64,000 nucleotides of DNA. Origin: Cryptomeria japonica (lineage: Eukaryota; Streptophyta; Pinopsida; Cupressales; Cupressaceae). A program made the translations under genes and the position numbers. The notes below the pieces were generated by a model. The model searched no databases. It saw nothing but the letters and a program-made list of their open reading frames with translations, and was not told where the DNA came from. Location: assembly GCF_030272615.1 (NCBI RefSeq), contig NC_081412.1, positions 549,290,488 to 549,354,487 on the forward strand, read 5' to 3'. Positions 48,390 to 59,541 of this stretch are shown piece after piece. How positions within the stretch are numbered: position 1 is the stretch's first letter; the number at the start of each line of letters is the position of its first letter.

Positions 48390-48669
48390 TTCTAGTATCC
48401 TTATGATGTCTTGTCAATCTTGCTTTTCATCTCATGCTTATGCACTTGTAGGTGAGATCCACAAACAAAGCAATTTGAAGGAGAAAGAAGAACAATGGAG
48501 AATTATGAAGGAGATATCTGCATTTGGTTTGCTTTAATTTTATTTTGAATATCTTGTCTTCATGTTTTCTATTGAATGTTTTTAGGATTGTTATCATTGC
48601 AATCTGGTTTTGTGATTGAGCTAGTCTAATTTGCTACTTGCTTTGATGATTTCCAAATTCCTATCTACA
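48390..48669 (+). repeat. 5' LTR of E, only its last 280 bp
   Basis: Ungapped and about 99% identical with 62850-63129. It ends CCTATCTACA. U3 and R are missing; the break lies in TTCTAGTATCC next to copia C. Confidence 0.85.
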
Positions 48670-48675
48670 TTTATT

Positions 48676-48694
48676 TGGTGAACCTGACGTGAAC
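48676..48694 (+). other. Primer binding site of E
   Basis: TGGTGAACCTGACGTGAAC, one base different from the PBS of D. Confidence 0.8.
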
Positions 48695-50778
48695 TTAACC
48701 CCTTAACTGTGTTTTTGAGTGCTTTTGAGCTGATTTGCAAGTGAAAACCCAAGAAACAGGGCAACTCAGGGCTTTCTGGACACTTATGTGCCTGTGTAGG
48801 AGGGATCTGTGCCTGTGTTAAGGAGACCTGCGCATGTGTCAAGGCATTCTGTGCCTATTTCAAGGTAATTTGCGCCTATGTTGAGACATTCTGAGCCTAT
48901 GTAAGGCCAGAAACAAAGGTGAAAATCAGTGTTTTTACTTGCAAATTACTTTGTTTTGCATTCTGTTCTTGTATTCTGGTTTTCTTTGGTACTGATTGTC
49001 TGTGTAGCACCTTGGCATTACGTGTGACGAAGACTAAGAATGAAACTACTAACAAAACTTATGCAGGTTCGCTAGTCAAAGACCAAACAAATCAAACTTC
49101 TAACTTAGTGATTTTGCAGGTTGCCCTATATTCCAACCAAACTTTGTGTTTGTGATTCATAATTAGGCACCTAGTATGTTTGCTAAGTAGGATGGAATGA
49201 ACATGTGTTCACTTTGTTTGTCGAGTTTGACATTGGAGTAGGAGAGTATGCTCTCATCCTTCTTAGGGTGATCAGAAATCCAGATCTTCGATACCATTCT
49301 CATGTTTTGGATTGTTTGTTACCTTTAGAGGGCCTGCCTTCTCGACCATTTGCTTTCTTTTGCAAGCAAGTGACAATCGTGAGAAGGGAACGACCCAAAG
49401 TGAGCATAGCTAGAGTACCTTGGCATTCTAACTCACTATAAATAAATACCTGATGGGCAAAATCTTTGAAGGAAGGGTTACGTGGGAATTGTAGTTACTT
49501 GGGAAGTGATGACCCTTGGACTCTTTCTCATATCAGCATCTAAGTAGGGCCTCATGGTCTAAATCATGCTTGTGTGACTACATTTGTTTGGTCTCTTGGT
49601 GGGCCTATGTCTCAATCATGCTTGTGTGACACCAAGGAGTAGTGCTTAATAGAAATCCTTATTAAACACCTTATATTTAGAGGCCAAAAGTCCTTCTAGT
49701 TGCTTGAGAAGGAGGAGTTCGGATACTTGGAAGAGATACTAAGTTCGCCATGGGGACTGATGCTTGGCTACCCTGAGAAGTGAGTGTCATGGAGGGGAGC
49801 CCGTGGGGTCAAGCATCTATGTATTCTCCTTGAATCTCATAATGAGTCTACCTCTCAAGTACCTATTGTCTTTACCTACCATAAGAAATGTGTGAATGAA
49901 CATGATTGTCTTGAGTCTAAGTTAAAATATCTTGTCTTCTTTGCTTGTCAAAAGTTGAGTTGTGTCTCATTTCAAAAACAAGACAAATTGATTCAAAACA
50001 AGGTTAAACACAAGAGTATTTCATTCAACAAAGTTCAAAACACCTTCAAACATGGTTGTCAAACATTTTTCAAAATCTTGTCTCAGCATTCATGTCACTT
50101 AGATTTAGGTTCATCCTAGGTTTGCATTTTATAAATTCATTGTCAATTACCAAGGTTAGGTTTCACCTAGGTCATACTCTCTTGCATATCAATAAGGGTC
50201 ATCCATTTGCATGTGTCCTCTTGCATTAGACTAACACCATTTCATAATTCAACCTTAGGTTTTGCCTTAGGTTGACATTGTCATACATTGGCATTTGCAT
50301 CCTTGTCTTCATAACATTAGGTTACATTTGCATACCCTAGGTCTCTTCAATAAGCTTAGGTCATTATCATATCATATTAGGGTCATTTGCATAGTAATTG
50401 TCCCTTTGCATGTAGTGTCAAAACTAGGTTTTGTCATACTTGAGTAATCCAAATATTTGATAAACCCTAAGTCATTGTTAGGAAGTCTAGACCTTATCCA
50501 ACTTTTGTCTTTTTGTCATCCATGTCATTTGGTCAAACCTAGCTTAGTATCCAAGCATATAGGGGAGACATTGTCATTTTGTCCTTTGAGGTCTAGACGT
50601 CATTTCAATTTCCTAAGGGTCTCTTTCTTAGATTTGCATTCCAAAAGTTTGTCCAAAATCTTCAAAAACAACAAAAACATAGGTTGCATTCTTGCCATAG
50701 ATTACATTTTCGTCTATTTAGTTTGCATTTAGTTGCATATCATACATCATCTTTTAAAAATTCTATTTGCATACTGAC
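48695..50778 (+). other. Long leader of E
   Basis: About 2.1 kb without a convincing gene. 48788-48905 holds five degenerate units around TGTGCCTGTGT / GCGCCTATGT. CATGCTTGTGTGAC occurs twice (49570-49635), and 50105-50460 is rich in TTAGGT phrases. Possibly RNA-structure or packaging sequence; not shown. Confidence 0.5.
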
Positions 50779-53133
50779 ATGCCTGTTGAAACAAGGTCAA
50801 AATCTAAGAAGATGGGTGAACCAACATATCAACCCATTGACAACATATCAAACTCACAGTTTCAACCTACTCAAACATTACAAGTTGAAGGTTCGTCAAA
50901 CACATCATTACCACAATATGGAATGGTTCAACTTGGACCACCTCAATTATATGAACCATTGTTTGTACCCATGAAACTGGGATATGGGAGTGTTCCACCA
51001 ACACCAAGAGAAAATGCACCTTTTGATTGGAATCAACCGAACCTGCAACATGAAATTCAAACATTACATGAGGAACAAACTCTTTCACAAGGATTTGGTT
51101 TAGATCAAGGCATTCAACAAGAAATAAATCCAAATGTTTTACCAGATTCTTCATCAGATTTTGATGCTTATGATGATGTTGATATGTTCCTTAAAGATCC
51201 AAAGTTGACAAAAAAGATGGATAAATTCTTGAACAAGGTCTTTAAGATGTTTCCACAAAAATATCTTGACATGATGAGTAATGTGACCTCCTCAAGTGAG
51301 CAAATTAATGTGCAAAAACAACAAGGAAATGAGTTGTTAAGTTTCTCTCCACATCCAAATGAAGAAAATGTGCAACAAGAACCTCAACACATGTTGTTGA
51401 GTAAGCGTGCTTCACGAACGTTGATAGTGACTATTCGTCAAAAGTCACCATTTGAAACAATAAACAATCCATTATTTAATGCAACACCTTTAACACCAGA
51501 TCAAATGATGGCCACACAAATATTGATAGTTGTCCCTCAACAAGAAGTGGTTCCTCGCATGCATAAAATTCGATCCAAATCTAATATGCAAGAAAGCTTT
51601 ACGATTGGAATGTCTGATCTTACAAATTCTCAAATTGCATTTCCTTTGTGCCAAAGCATTAATCCCTTGCCAAAATCCCCCATGCATATCCAAAGTTCAA
51701 CCCCATGTCAAGAGGATAATTTAGAGCATGAAGAAACGTGTCTTGAAATAGATGAAGATCAAGATCTTGAAACCTTATCATCCCATCCAATTGTTGACCA
51801 GGACCCCATGTTCCCAGACACTCATGATGATTCCCCTATTCTTGTCCATCCTATCCAAAGCCCTATTGACACTCCATTCCCCAAGCAAGATCAAGATATC
51901 CCAGTCCATCCAATCCCAAATGATCCCCTTCCATTCCAAGAACAGAATATCCTTTCAAATCCCATTGACATTCCAGATATCCCGTCCATCCTTTCCGATG
52001 ATCCCATTGAAAGTCAAGAGAAAAGCAACTTTAAAGAGGATTCCAATGATCTTCCTCCTTGTCAAGATCAAATTATTCTTATAAATCCTCCACAAGATCC
52101 ACTTGTTCCTCCATCTCCTTGTCTTAATGCTCCATATACACACCAAGATTGCATTTATTTTGATGATCCCATTATTTCTCCCATTCCATCTCTTGAAGAG
52201 CATGTCATTGAACCATGTCCACTACACAATCCTAGTCCCCTTCATGATTCTAATGTGTCAGTGCAAGATGTTCATGAACCCTTGACATGCATAATGGGTT
52301 CTTCCACTTTGGTGCAATCTGATCCACTTCAAGATCTCATTATTTCTCTCATATCATATCCACCTCATAATGGACTCATGTCTTCTTCCCAAAGAAAAGA
52401 GTATCCTACAAGTCAAGATATTTATAAAGGCAAAGGAGTAGACCTTCATGAGAAAGAACCCCTCCATATCAAAGAAGATCTTAAGGTTCATGTCTACACA
52501 ACTCACTCTCAAGACGTTGGTATCCCTCCATCAAAATCAAAACATACACCTTCCCCATCATACTTTCCATCCATCTTAGGTCCTTATATTCCTTCGTTCT
52601 CTATGCAAGGTCAGCAAAGGCACACATCCTTGAGTAAATTTCATCAATCCAAAAGAATTCCATTTCATTCATATCCATCCATGCATTCCTTTCCCCCTCC
52701 AAGCAATTTGGATGCCAAGCATAAAAGTAATAAGTCTAGCAATCCACATGTATTCAAGGATCAACATGTCCAATATAATCGACATGTCAAAACAAAGAAC
52801 AATATGATCTATAAAGAAAAAGAAATATCCAGAAGGCCACAAAGGCCCACTGAGAAAAATAAAGGAAAGTCAAAATATGTATGGGTTCCGAAATCCCTTG
52901 TGCAACCAATGCACTCCAAGGAACCACAAAAGCATGAAAATCAAAAACCATGTAGATCCCTAAGCAGCTCCTTGAAGCACAAAATCCTAAAGAAACATCC
53001 AACTTGGCATCCAAAGTTGCTATTCCTCTATCCAACCCTCTCAAATTTGTTCCTCCATCACCTTCTTCATCCATTTTGGGCCCTTATGTCCCAAAATCCC
53101 AAGCTATTCCTCCATCCAAATATCACAATCTGA
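50779..53133 (+). CDS. Unrecognised 784-codon Pro/Ser/Asp-rich protein of element E
   Basis: First ATG 50779 (MPVETRSKSKKMGEPTYQPI). It occupies the place of gag, after the PBS and leader. There is no Retrotrans_gag domain, zinc knuckle or protease motif that I can see. A short ordered part lies at residues about 130-165 (MFLKDPKLTKKMDKFLNKVF, then MFPQKYLDMM). Residues 300-520 are strikingly rich in Pro, Ile and Asp with IPxxP/DPxP phrases. The region after about 560 is basic (KSKHTPSPSYFPSILGPYIP, EKEISRRPQRPTEKNKGKSK). Near 52975-53005 a one-base shift probably exchanges the true C-terminus; the other frame is open to 53219 and is compositionally smoother (SKVAIPLSNPLKFVPPSPSS). It is otherwise stop-free in a window full of stops. 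Function unknown. Confidence 0.7.
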   Translation: MPVETRSKSKKMGEPTYQPIDNISNSQFQPTQTLQVEGSSNTSLPQYGMVQLGPPQLYEPLFVPMKLGYGSVPPTPRENAPFDWNQPNLQHEIQTLHEEQTLSQGFGLDQGIQQEINPNVLPDSSSDFDAYDDVDMFLKDPKLTKKMDKFLNKVFKMFPQKYLDMMSNVTSSSEQINVQKQQGNELLSFSPHPNEENVQQEPQHMLLSKRASRTLIVTIRQKSPFETINNPLFNATPLTPDQMMATQILIVVPQQEVVPRMHKIRSKSNMQESFTIGMSDLTNSQIAFPLCQSINPLPKSPMHIQSSTPCQEDNLEHEETCLEIDEDQDLETLSSHPIVDQDPMFPDTHDDSPILVHPIQSPIDTPFPKQDQDIPVHPIPNDPLPFQEQNILSNPIDIPDIPSILSDDPIESQEKSNFKEDSNDLPPCQDQIILINPPQDPLVPPSPCLNAPYTHQDCIYFDDPIISPIPSLEEHVIEPCPLHNPSPLHDSNVSVQDVHEPLTCIMGSSTLVQSDPLQDLIISLISYPPHNGLMSSSQRKEYPTSQDIYKGKGVDLHEKEPLHIKEDLKVHVYTTHSQDVGIPPSKSKHTPSPSYFPSILGPYIPSFSMQGQQRHTSLSKFHQSKRIPFHSYPSMHSFPPPSNLDAKHKSNKSSNPHVFKDQHVQYNRHVKTKNNMIYKEKEISRRPQRPTEKNKGKSKYVWVPKSLVQPMHSKEPQKHENQKPCRSLSSSLKHKILKKHPTWHPKLLFLYPTLSNLFLHHLLHPFWALMSQNPKLFLHPNITI

Positions 53134-53219
53134 GATCCATTTTTCCTCCATCAATCCACCACCCGTCAAGGTGTGTTCCAATGTTGATCTTTCCTTCATT
53201 TCTATCCACTCAAGCATAG

Positions 53220-55600
53220 TTCTTCCAATACCCTATCCATTATCCAATGCATATTTTCCATCCTTCGATCCCTTTGATCCCATCCTTTGCATAAATCCTT
53301 GCCTTAATTTCATCTCTTTTTCCATGTCCTTATCCTACCAACATCTTTGAGCATACTTTTAAAGGTCATGGTCCATTTTTTTCAAGGCTACTATCCAAAA
53401 AAAACAAAAAGATATTTGAGTCCTTCTTCCATCCCCTATCATGTGTCCATCTTCTATTGAAAATGTCAAAATCCAAAAAAAAAAAAGTGAGAAAAAAAAA
53501 AAAAAGACAAAAGAAAAAAGTAAAGCAAAAAAAATAATTCGTCCACTGGTGAAAACCTAGCAAACAGGCACCTTGGGCAAGTACCGTGATGAAAACCTAG
53601 CAAACAGGCGTCATGCATAATCTATGAACTTCTTGCATACCGTACTTGGGGACAGGTTTCCTCCTTCATATCCTTTTGTCCTTCATTGTTCCATTATCCT
53701 ATCGAACCCCTATCATTGCCCTTCATTATCCTATCATACCATGTCATACCCCTTCATATCCTATTGTTCGTCATGTCCATTTCCTCTTTCCACCTTTGAT
53801 CTTGACAAGGTTGAGGATCGTCATGAGCATCATGCATCTTGTTTGCAGCTTTTAGTCTATCATAGCTTTTGGTCTTTATCCATTTGCTCAGTACAACCTT
53901 TAATCCATATTCCCTGGCTTATTGCAACTTTCTGCCACTATCCCTTAGCCAATCCCAACCTTAGTCCATGTCCCTTATCCATTCTTGGTCTTGCTTATCC
54001 TATCCATATCTTATCACTATCCATACACTCTTTTTCATTCCTTGATCTTGATCTGACATAAGGACGCAAAATTTAAACATAGTTTCAAAAACCTCTTGAC
54101 ATGTCCTTCATGCCATGTCACTGCTTTACATTGTCATATCCAGTCGCTTGTCCCATTATCTCCATAATAAAAAGCCTTTGTCTTCCCTCTATCCACCAAC
54201 ATTTCAGAAAGCCTATTTATTCACCTATCATATTCCTTTCCTTGCTAGACACTGGGGGAAAAATCAAAACAATTGAAAAATGTCCTAAAAAAATCCCTAA
54301 AAAATCAAATAACGTCCTAAAATAATTCAAAAAAAATTGAAAAATGTCCTGAAAAAATCCAAAAAAATCAAATAATGTCCTGAAAAAATCCCTAAAAAGT
54401 CAAATAAAGTCCTGAAAAAAGAAAAATGAACAAAAAAATTGTAAAAACTCGAAAAACAAAACACCAATATCCCCTTTGTGCATAGATAGATCGCTGAGCA
54501 TACCTCCAATGACAATCAATCCAACACTGCATTTTACTGAAATCACGCATTAACATATGAACTTTTTCAATCAAACCAGACATTCAAATTGATCACAATT
54601 GTCATATCAATCAATCAACATCAATATCATTTGTCCTTGTCACTACTATCATGGATCTTATATAGGGTGTGGTATGCTCGAAACCAGACTGTGTCTTGTC
54701 TTAGATGGGGTACCGCATTCTGTGAAACCAGACAGCATGATCATTCCTATTTTCCACTTTTGACAATGACAATCAGAATGTTTGTTTGACTTGGTCGAAT
54801 TTGTGAGTCTTATCTTTTACTAATTTACCATGTTCCTATGTTGCTCGAGGATGTCACTGAGTGATTTAGAGTGACCGGGATGGTTCATGATCCCTTTTGT
54901 TTTTTGTTGTGTTTGCTATTTGTGGAATGTTTGTCATAAACTGGGGCAACTATATCATTGGGTGTCTGTGATAAGTACATTTGCTTTGTGAACGCCGCAC
55001 ATACCTCAACCCTTGATGTATGCACCCTAGGATGCTTCACTCATTCCTTGTGTGCGATGTGTCTATCTTTTGCAAAAGGGGTTGCGTTTCAGCTCTGGCC
55101 TTCAATGCCATGATGCTCTGCATCTATTTTGCTACATTAAATAAAGGTTCTCACCTACAAAGTGCATTGGTGAAAGCAAGTTTTTCTCCATCTCTAACTA
55201 TCCTCTGGCTAATTTCTTCTTACTAACATTTCTTCTGTCAGTTTGGGCAGTCAATTCAGTCTAGTTCTCCGATCTCCAAACACATATGCTGCATCCTGCA
55301 TTCATTGATTAGAACATTTGCATTATATCAAGCCTATATCAAGCATTTTATCCATTTCATATTATAAATGCATCAAAAACACAAAAATATATTCATACAT
55401 GTTTCACAATGGTACATAAATAATGCATAAGACATCCATGCATGGAAAGTCAACATAAGCCATAACACATTGCATCCCATCATATAGCTACATATCATAT
55501 CATATATCAAAACAATAACATAGTACAAAATTGGACTATCTATCCTAAGTATGGCCCGCAGGCTAAATAGATAATGTCAAACTACATATGTCTTTGTCAT
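53220..55600 (+). other. Non-coding part of E between the sense ORF and the antisense gene
   Basis: No ORF of note. An A-rich tract lies at 53395-53540. GAAAACCTAGCAAACAGGC occurs twice (about 53551 and 53592). Degenerate A-rich units of about 34 bp with GTCCTGAAAAAATCC recur at 54270-54420. TTGAGGATGT-type gypsy phrases occur near 54846. Confidence 0.5.
54270..54420 (+). repeat. A-rich tandem repeat around GTCCTGAAAAAATCC
   Basis: Five to six degenerate units of about 30-36 bp alternate GTCCT(A/G)AAAAAATCC with AAATCAAATAA. Confidence 0.75.
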
Positions 55601-57510
55601 ACGGAGAACGTGCCTCTGTCACTGGGTGCTCCCTCTATCCTCCTCATCCCTGCCATGTCTCAAGGATGATGTCCCTCCTACCCCAGGTCCTGGTTGTGGT
55701 GGTCTCCTAGGTCCACTCACCCCCATGCTGCTCACTGACCTCCGAGAATGTGGCCTGCTCTTTGTCCTCGATCATGCCTAATATGATGTTGCTCTCTACT
55801 TTGGTGGAACTGCACTCTCATATAGTGTCCTCCAATGGCGTATCTCCTGTTCGGTCTCTACCAGCATCTATGCCATTTCGTGTGCAGTGGCATCCCTAAT
55901 CGACCCAATATACTCAATCACTCTCTGCTCTGCTTGTTGTGCCTGGGATATTGCTGTATCTCAAGTCGCTGTCAGTCTGGCTATCTCTGCTCTGAACTGA
56001 TCCTGCTCTGTCCTCAAGACAGCATTCTATCTCTCTAATGCCACAATGTGATCATGATGACTTGCTATAGTAGCCCTACATATCTCCATCTCCTCTATGC
56101 TAGCTGTCTCCGGCTCTATAGGTATATCCTGCAATGACTCCTAATCAGCTGAATCTGGCTCATCCTCATCATCCTCTTCATCCTCATCATCCCCTCCATC
56201 CTTGTCCTCCTCCTCATCATCCTCCTCATCCTCATCATCCTCCTCATCTCTGTCCTTATCATCTCCAGCGAGTGGGAAGTCCTCCTGTCTCCTCAGTACC
56301 AGAATATCGGGATCTGTCAATGGCACAGGTCGTCATCGTGCAAACCATCACTCATACTCCTCTGTCATCCCAGCGTCCACCACATCTGATCTCCAATCCC
56401 ACTATCTTTATTGTAGTTGTGTGAAGTTAGAGTATGCTATGTGTGGCTGAATCATCCTCCCTCACTGACTCATCTCTCTGTGAGATTGGGCAAAGTGTGT
56501 AGTCCCTCTCAGTACATCTTGCCTCTTTCCAAACTATCATTTGACTCTCTCTGGCAGGTACATCTCAATTACTCTCTGGCGATTCACTGGTCACCCAATC
56601 AAGTATCTCTCCTATCTGCAATATGGTAGCTCATCACTATCATCTGACCATCCAGGGCAATCAAGATATGGCCTCCATGTGAACTCTCTCAATCTGTCTA
56701 GCTCATGTCGCCAATACAGTATGTATCTGAATGGACCCTATCTCAGTGTACCTCCATAACTATACAGATATGGTCAGTGTGGTACTACCTGTCTCTCTGC
56801 AATCGGTCAACATATGGCTATGTGCTCAAATGCCCATACCTGTAACAGTGTGACCCCACAGCTCAAAGTCTGAACTCCCTGATATGCTATCTGATGCAGC
56901 TGAAAATATAGCATGGCAAGCACACATGGTCCCCATGCATACACCATCCCCTCTATCACCATCCACTCTAGCACTCTTCCCCATCCAATAGGTAATCCAT
57001 GTCCTCATCTGTCCCCTGCTAATAGGCATGCTATCACCACATATCGCTGATCATACTCTGATATCATGGTCTCCCAGCCAATCTCCCTCTCTACGATATC
57101 TAGATCATCTGTGTTGCACTCAAATAATCTACACAAAGCATCTCTCCCTATTGCTAGGTCATACTCTATCATCTCCCCATGAATTGGAATGCGGAGGATA
57201 CACCACATGTCCTCTAGTGTCACAGTCGCCTCTCCAGTCGCCAAATGGAAATAGGAAGTCTTTGAATGCCATCACTCTACCAATGCGGTAAGCAGTCCTG
57301 TGTTTGCCCTAATCTCGGGCATGAATATAATATAGTATAATCCAATTCCTGCTAATGTATCTTTGTCCGTGCTCCTGAGTCTATGTCGTAACATGAAGTA
57401 GTCAGGTCAGTTCTCCCGCATAATCAGTGGATACTGTCAACTCTGCATCACAATTGGGGCACACTTGGTCAGTTTTAAGGTTTCCTCCTATGGTTTGCAT
57501 TTCCTTGTTT
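55600..57510 (-). pseudogene. Plant mobile domain (PMD) gene, antisense inside E, many stops
   Basis: Minus-strand reading from about 57510: LTKCAPIVMQ, ENxPDYFMLRHRLRSTDKD, LTALVE, then the PMD hallmark SYFHLATGEATVTLEDM (57257-57207), VLEWMVIEGMVYAWGPCVLA and LLQVWAFEHIAIC (about 56970-56812). After this come an acidic run (DEEDDEDEEDDEEEDKDGGD, 56270-56160), a coiled coil (NAVLRTEQDQFRAEIARL) and a Ser/Arg/Pro-rich tail (KSRPHSRRSVSSMGVSGPRR). At least eight stops and one frameshift near 57010. PMD proteins (MAIN/MAIL1 family) act in silencing and gene regulation, and PMD copies in plant transposons are known. Here it is a decayed passenger in antisense. Confidence 0.8.
56160..56270. repeat. 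CATCCT/TCC-type simple repeat
   Basis: Plus-strand (CATCCTC)n-like sequence; on the minus strand it encodes the acidic run of the PMD gene. Confidence 0.85.
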
Positions 57511-57621
57511 CATCCACCAATCAGGGTGTTTCTTATCTATTTTGACCTATCCTAGCCTCATCCCCCTTTTCGGGATCATTCACATGCTGTTTTTGGTCAA
57601 ATTAGGGTTCTCAGTGCACAA

Positions 57622-57732
57622 CTGCGCCTGTGTACCTTGTCCTATGCTTGTGGAGCATCAAGCTGCGCCTATGTACCCTACATAGGCATAGAACATCTTA
57701 CACAAGAACAAGATGCTCCCACACAGGCGCAG
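57622..57732. repeat. Multi-stem inverted repeat in the 3' region of E
   Basis: CTGCGCCTGTGT (57622-57633) pairs perfectly with ACACAGGCGCAG (57721-57732). Inside, GGAGCATC (57652-57659) pairs with GATGCTCC (57712-57719), and GCCTATGTA pairs with TACATAGGC (57667-57688). The same GCGCCTRTGT words form the tandem motif in the leader at 48788-48905. Confidence 0.85.
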
Positions 57733-58260
57733 AAGTCCTTTTTTTCATTCCCTATGGGCCCCGCAATGTCCCACAATCTAGTAAAATTCATGAAATTGAC
57801 AATATGGGTTTTTAAGATACATACCACTACTCCCGCGTCATCTGGTCATTTGTAGGTGTGTACACATTCCTCGAGGTGATCTGCCATTGGAATGTTTTCC
57901 ATCTCTATGCAAGGGTCCTTTTCCAGAGCAACAAATCCTCCACATTGGCTAGTGCAAATGAGCTATTTTCCTTCTCCTTGTCTCATTTATAGATCTTTGT
58001 TAGTGCATAGATGGACATGCACCCTCTCCATCTTATGTTGGTCGCGGTCTTTTACACCTTCCATTGCTTGTCATCCATGCATCTGACCTCCAATTCTTGA
58101 TCTATTTGAACCTATCATTTTCTATCATTCTTATCGATCAATTGGCCTCTTTTCTGGATGTTTCCAGCCAATTCCTCGAGGGGGCATGCATATGTCATTG
58201 TCATTGTCTGGGGCATTTTCATTATTGTTCTTTGAAACAACACTTAGAATCGCATTGTCT
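57733..58260 (+). other. 3' untranslated part of E
   Basis: No gene seen. C/T-rich, leading into the PPT. Confidence 0.5.
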
Positions 58261-58275
58261 CAAAGAGGGGCAAAA
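58261..58275 (+). other. Polypurine tract of E
   Basis: CAAAGAGGGGCAAAA directly before the 3' LTR start TGTAGACATC. Confidence 0.8.
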
Positions 58276-58599
58276 TGTAGACATCTAAAAATGGTCAATG
58301 CTTGCGGAGTCATACTTTAACATTTGCGCATTGCCTTATTTTAGGGTTTTTTGCATCGCATTAACATTTCTTCTATGTTGCACACTTGGTCTTTATCATT
58401 TGCGAGCATCGAGTCCTTCTTCTACACTCTTCATTTGTCTCACTTTTGAATTTGGTCTTGTTAATAATAATCTTTAGTCATGATTTTGGTCGATCTTATC
58501 CTGTCGCATCAATGTGTGTGCTCATTTGGCATATTTTGACATCGTCAATTCAATTTCATTTTGGACATTGTCAATCCTAATCGATGATAGAATTAGGGT

Positions 58600-58800
58600 T
58601 TTGTCCTCTTGTCAATCTTGTCATCTTGTGATCGATTCGTCATCGATCCTTGTCCTCTTGTCAATCTTGTCATCAATCCTTGTCCTTGTCAATCTTGTCA
58701 TTTTGCGATCGATTTGTCATCGATCATTGTTCTTGTCAATCTCATCAATTTTGCGATCGATTTGTCATCGATCGTTGTCCTTTTCAATCGTGTCAATTTG
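58600..58800. repeat. Degenerate repeat around CGATCGATTTGTCATCGATC
   Basis: Three to four units of about 55-60 bp carry GTCAATCTTGTCATnnTGCGATCGAT...CATCGATC. Several ATCGAT-type self-complementary hexamers. Part of the LTR U3 of E. Confidence 0.75.
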
Positions 58801-59541
58801 GATCAATTAGTCATTGTTCCTCGTCAATTAGCGCCTATCAATTTGGTCTCTTTATCAATCTTGGTCAATTTGTCAACCAATCTCAATCGTTTGTCAGCAT
58901 TGGTCCTTTGTTAATCAAAATCATGATCAAATCGACCCTACATCCATTATCTTTTGTCAAGACCTAATTGTTGTCCTTGCATTTCTAATTCATCTTCTAA
59001 GGTTTTATGATTTATTCATTTAATCTTGTTTGTCATTTTCCCTCTAGGTTAAACAATTTATTTATTTATCCTAAGTCTTCTTGTCACAATTAAATATTTA
59101 TTTAATTGGCTAATTAATTCCTCTCTCTTTTTGTGAATTAATTAATCAATGAAAAATTATTAATTAATTTACCTAATTTTCCAATTTACTAATTTCTCCT
59201 AATTCCTAATTTCCTAATTTTCATCAATTTCTAATTTCCTAATTTCCAATTCATCTAATTTTCTATTTTCTCCTATTTTTCTAATATTTCCCCTAATTTC
59301 ATGGGAATGACATTTCAATATTGTCATAATTTGTCATAATTTGTCAATCAATCAATTTTGCATAGCAACCTTGTCAATTTTATCATAATTTGTCAATCAA
59401 TCAATCTTGCATAGAAAGTGTCAATTTTGTCATAATTTGTTATATTTGTCATTCTTGATTTGAAATTTCCTTTCAAATCTCTTCATGCTAATCTTGTCTT
59501 TTCTCCAATTTATCTATAAATTGGATGAATTTCTTCAATCA

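Noticed and set aside
53624-54061. Plus ORF of 145 codons, Pro/Leu/Ser-rich
   Set aside because: Lies in C/T-rich 3' sequence of E with a second overlapping open frame; composition explains the lack of stops.
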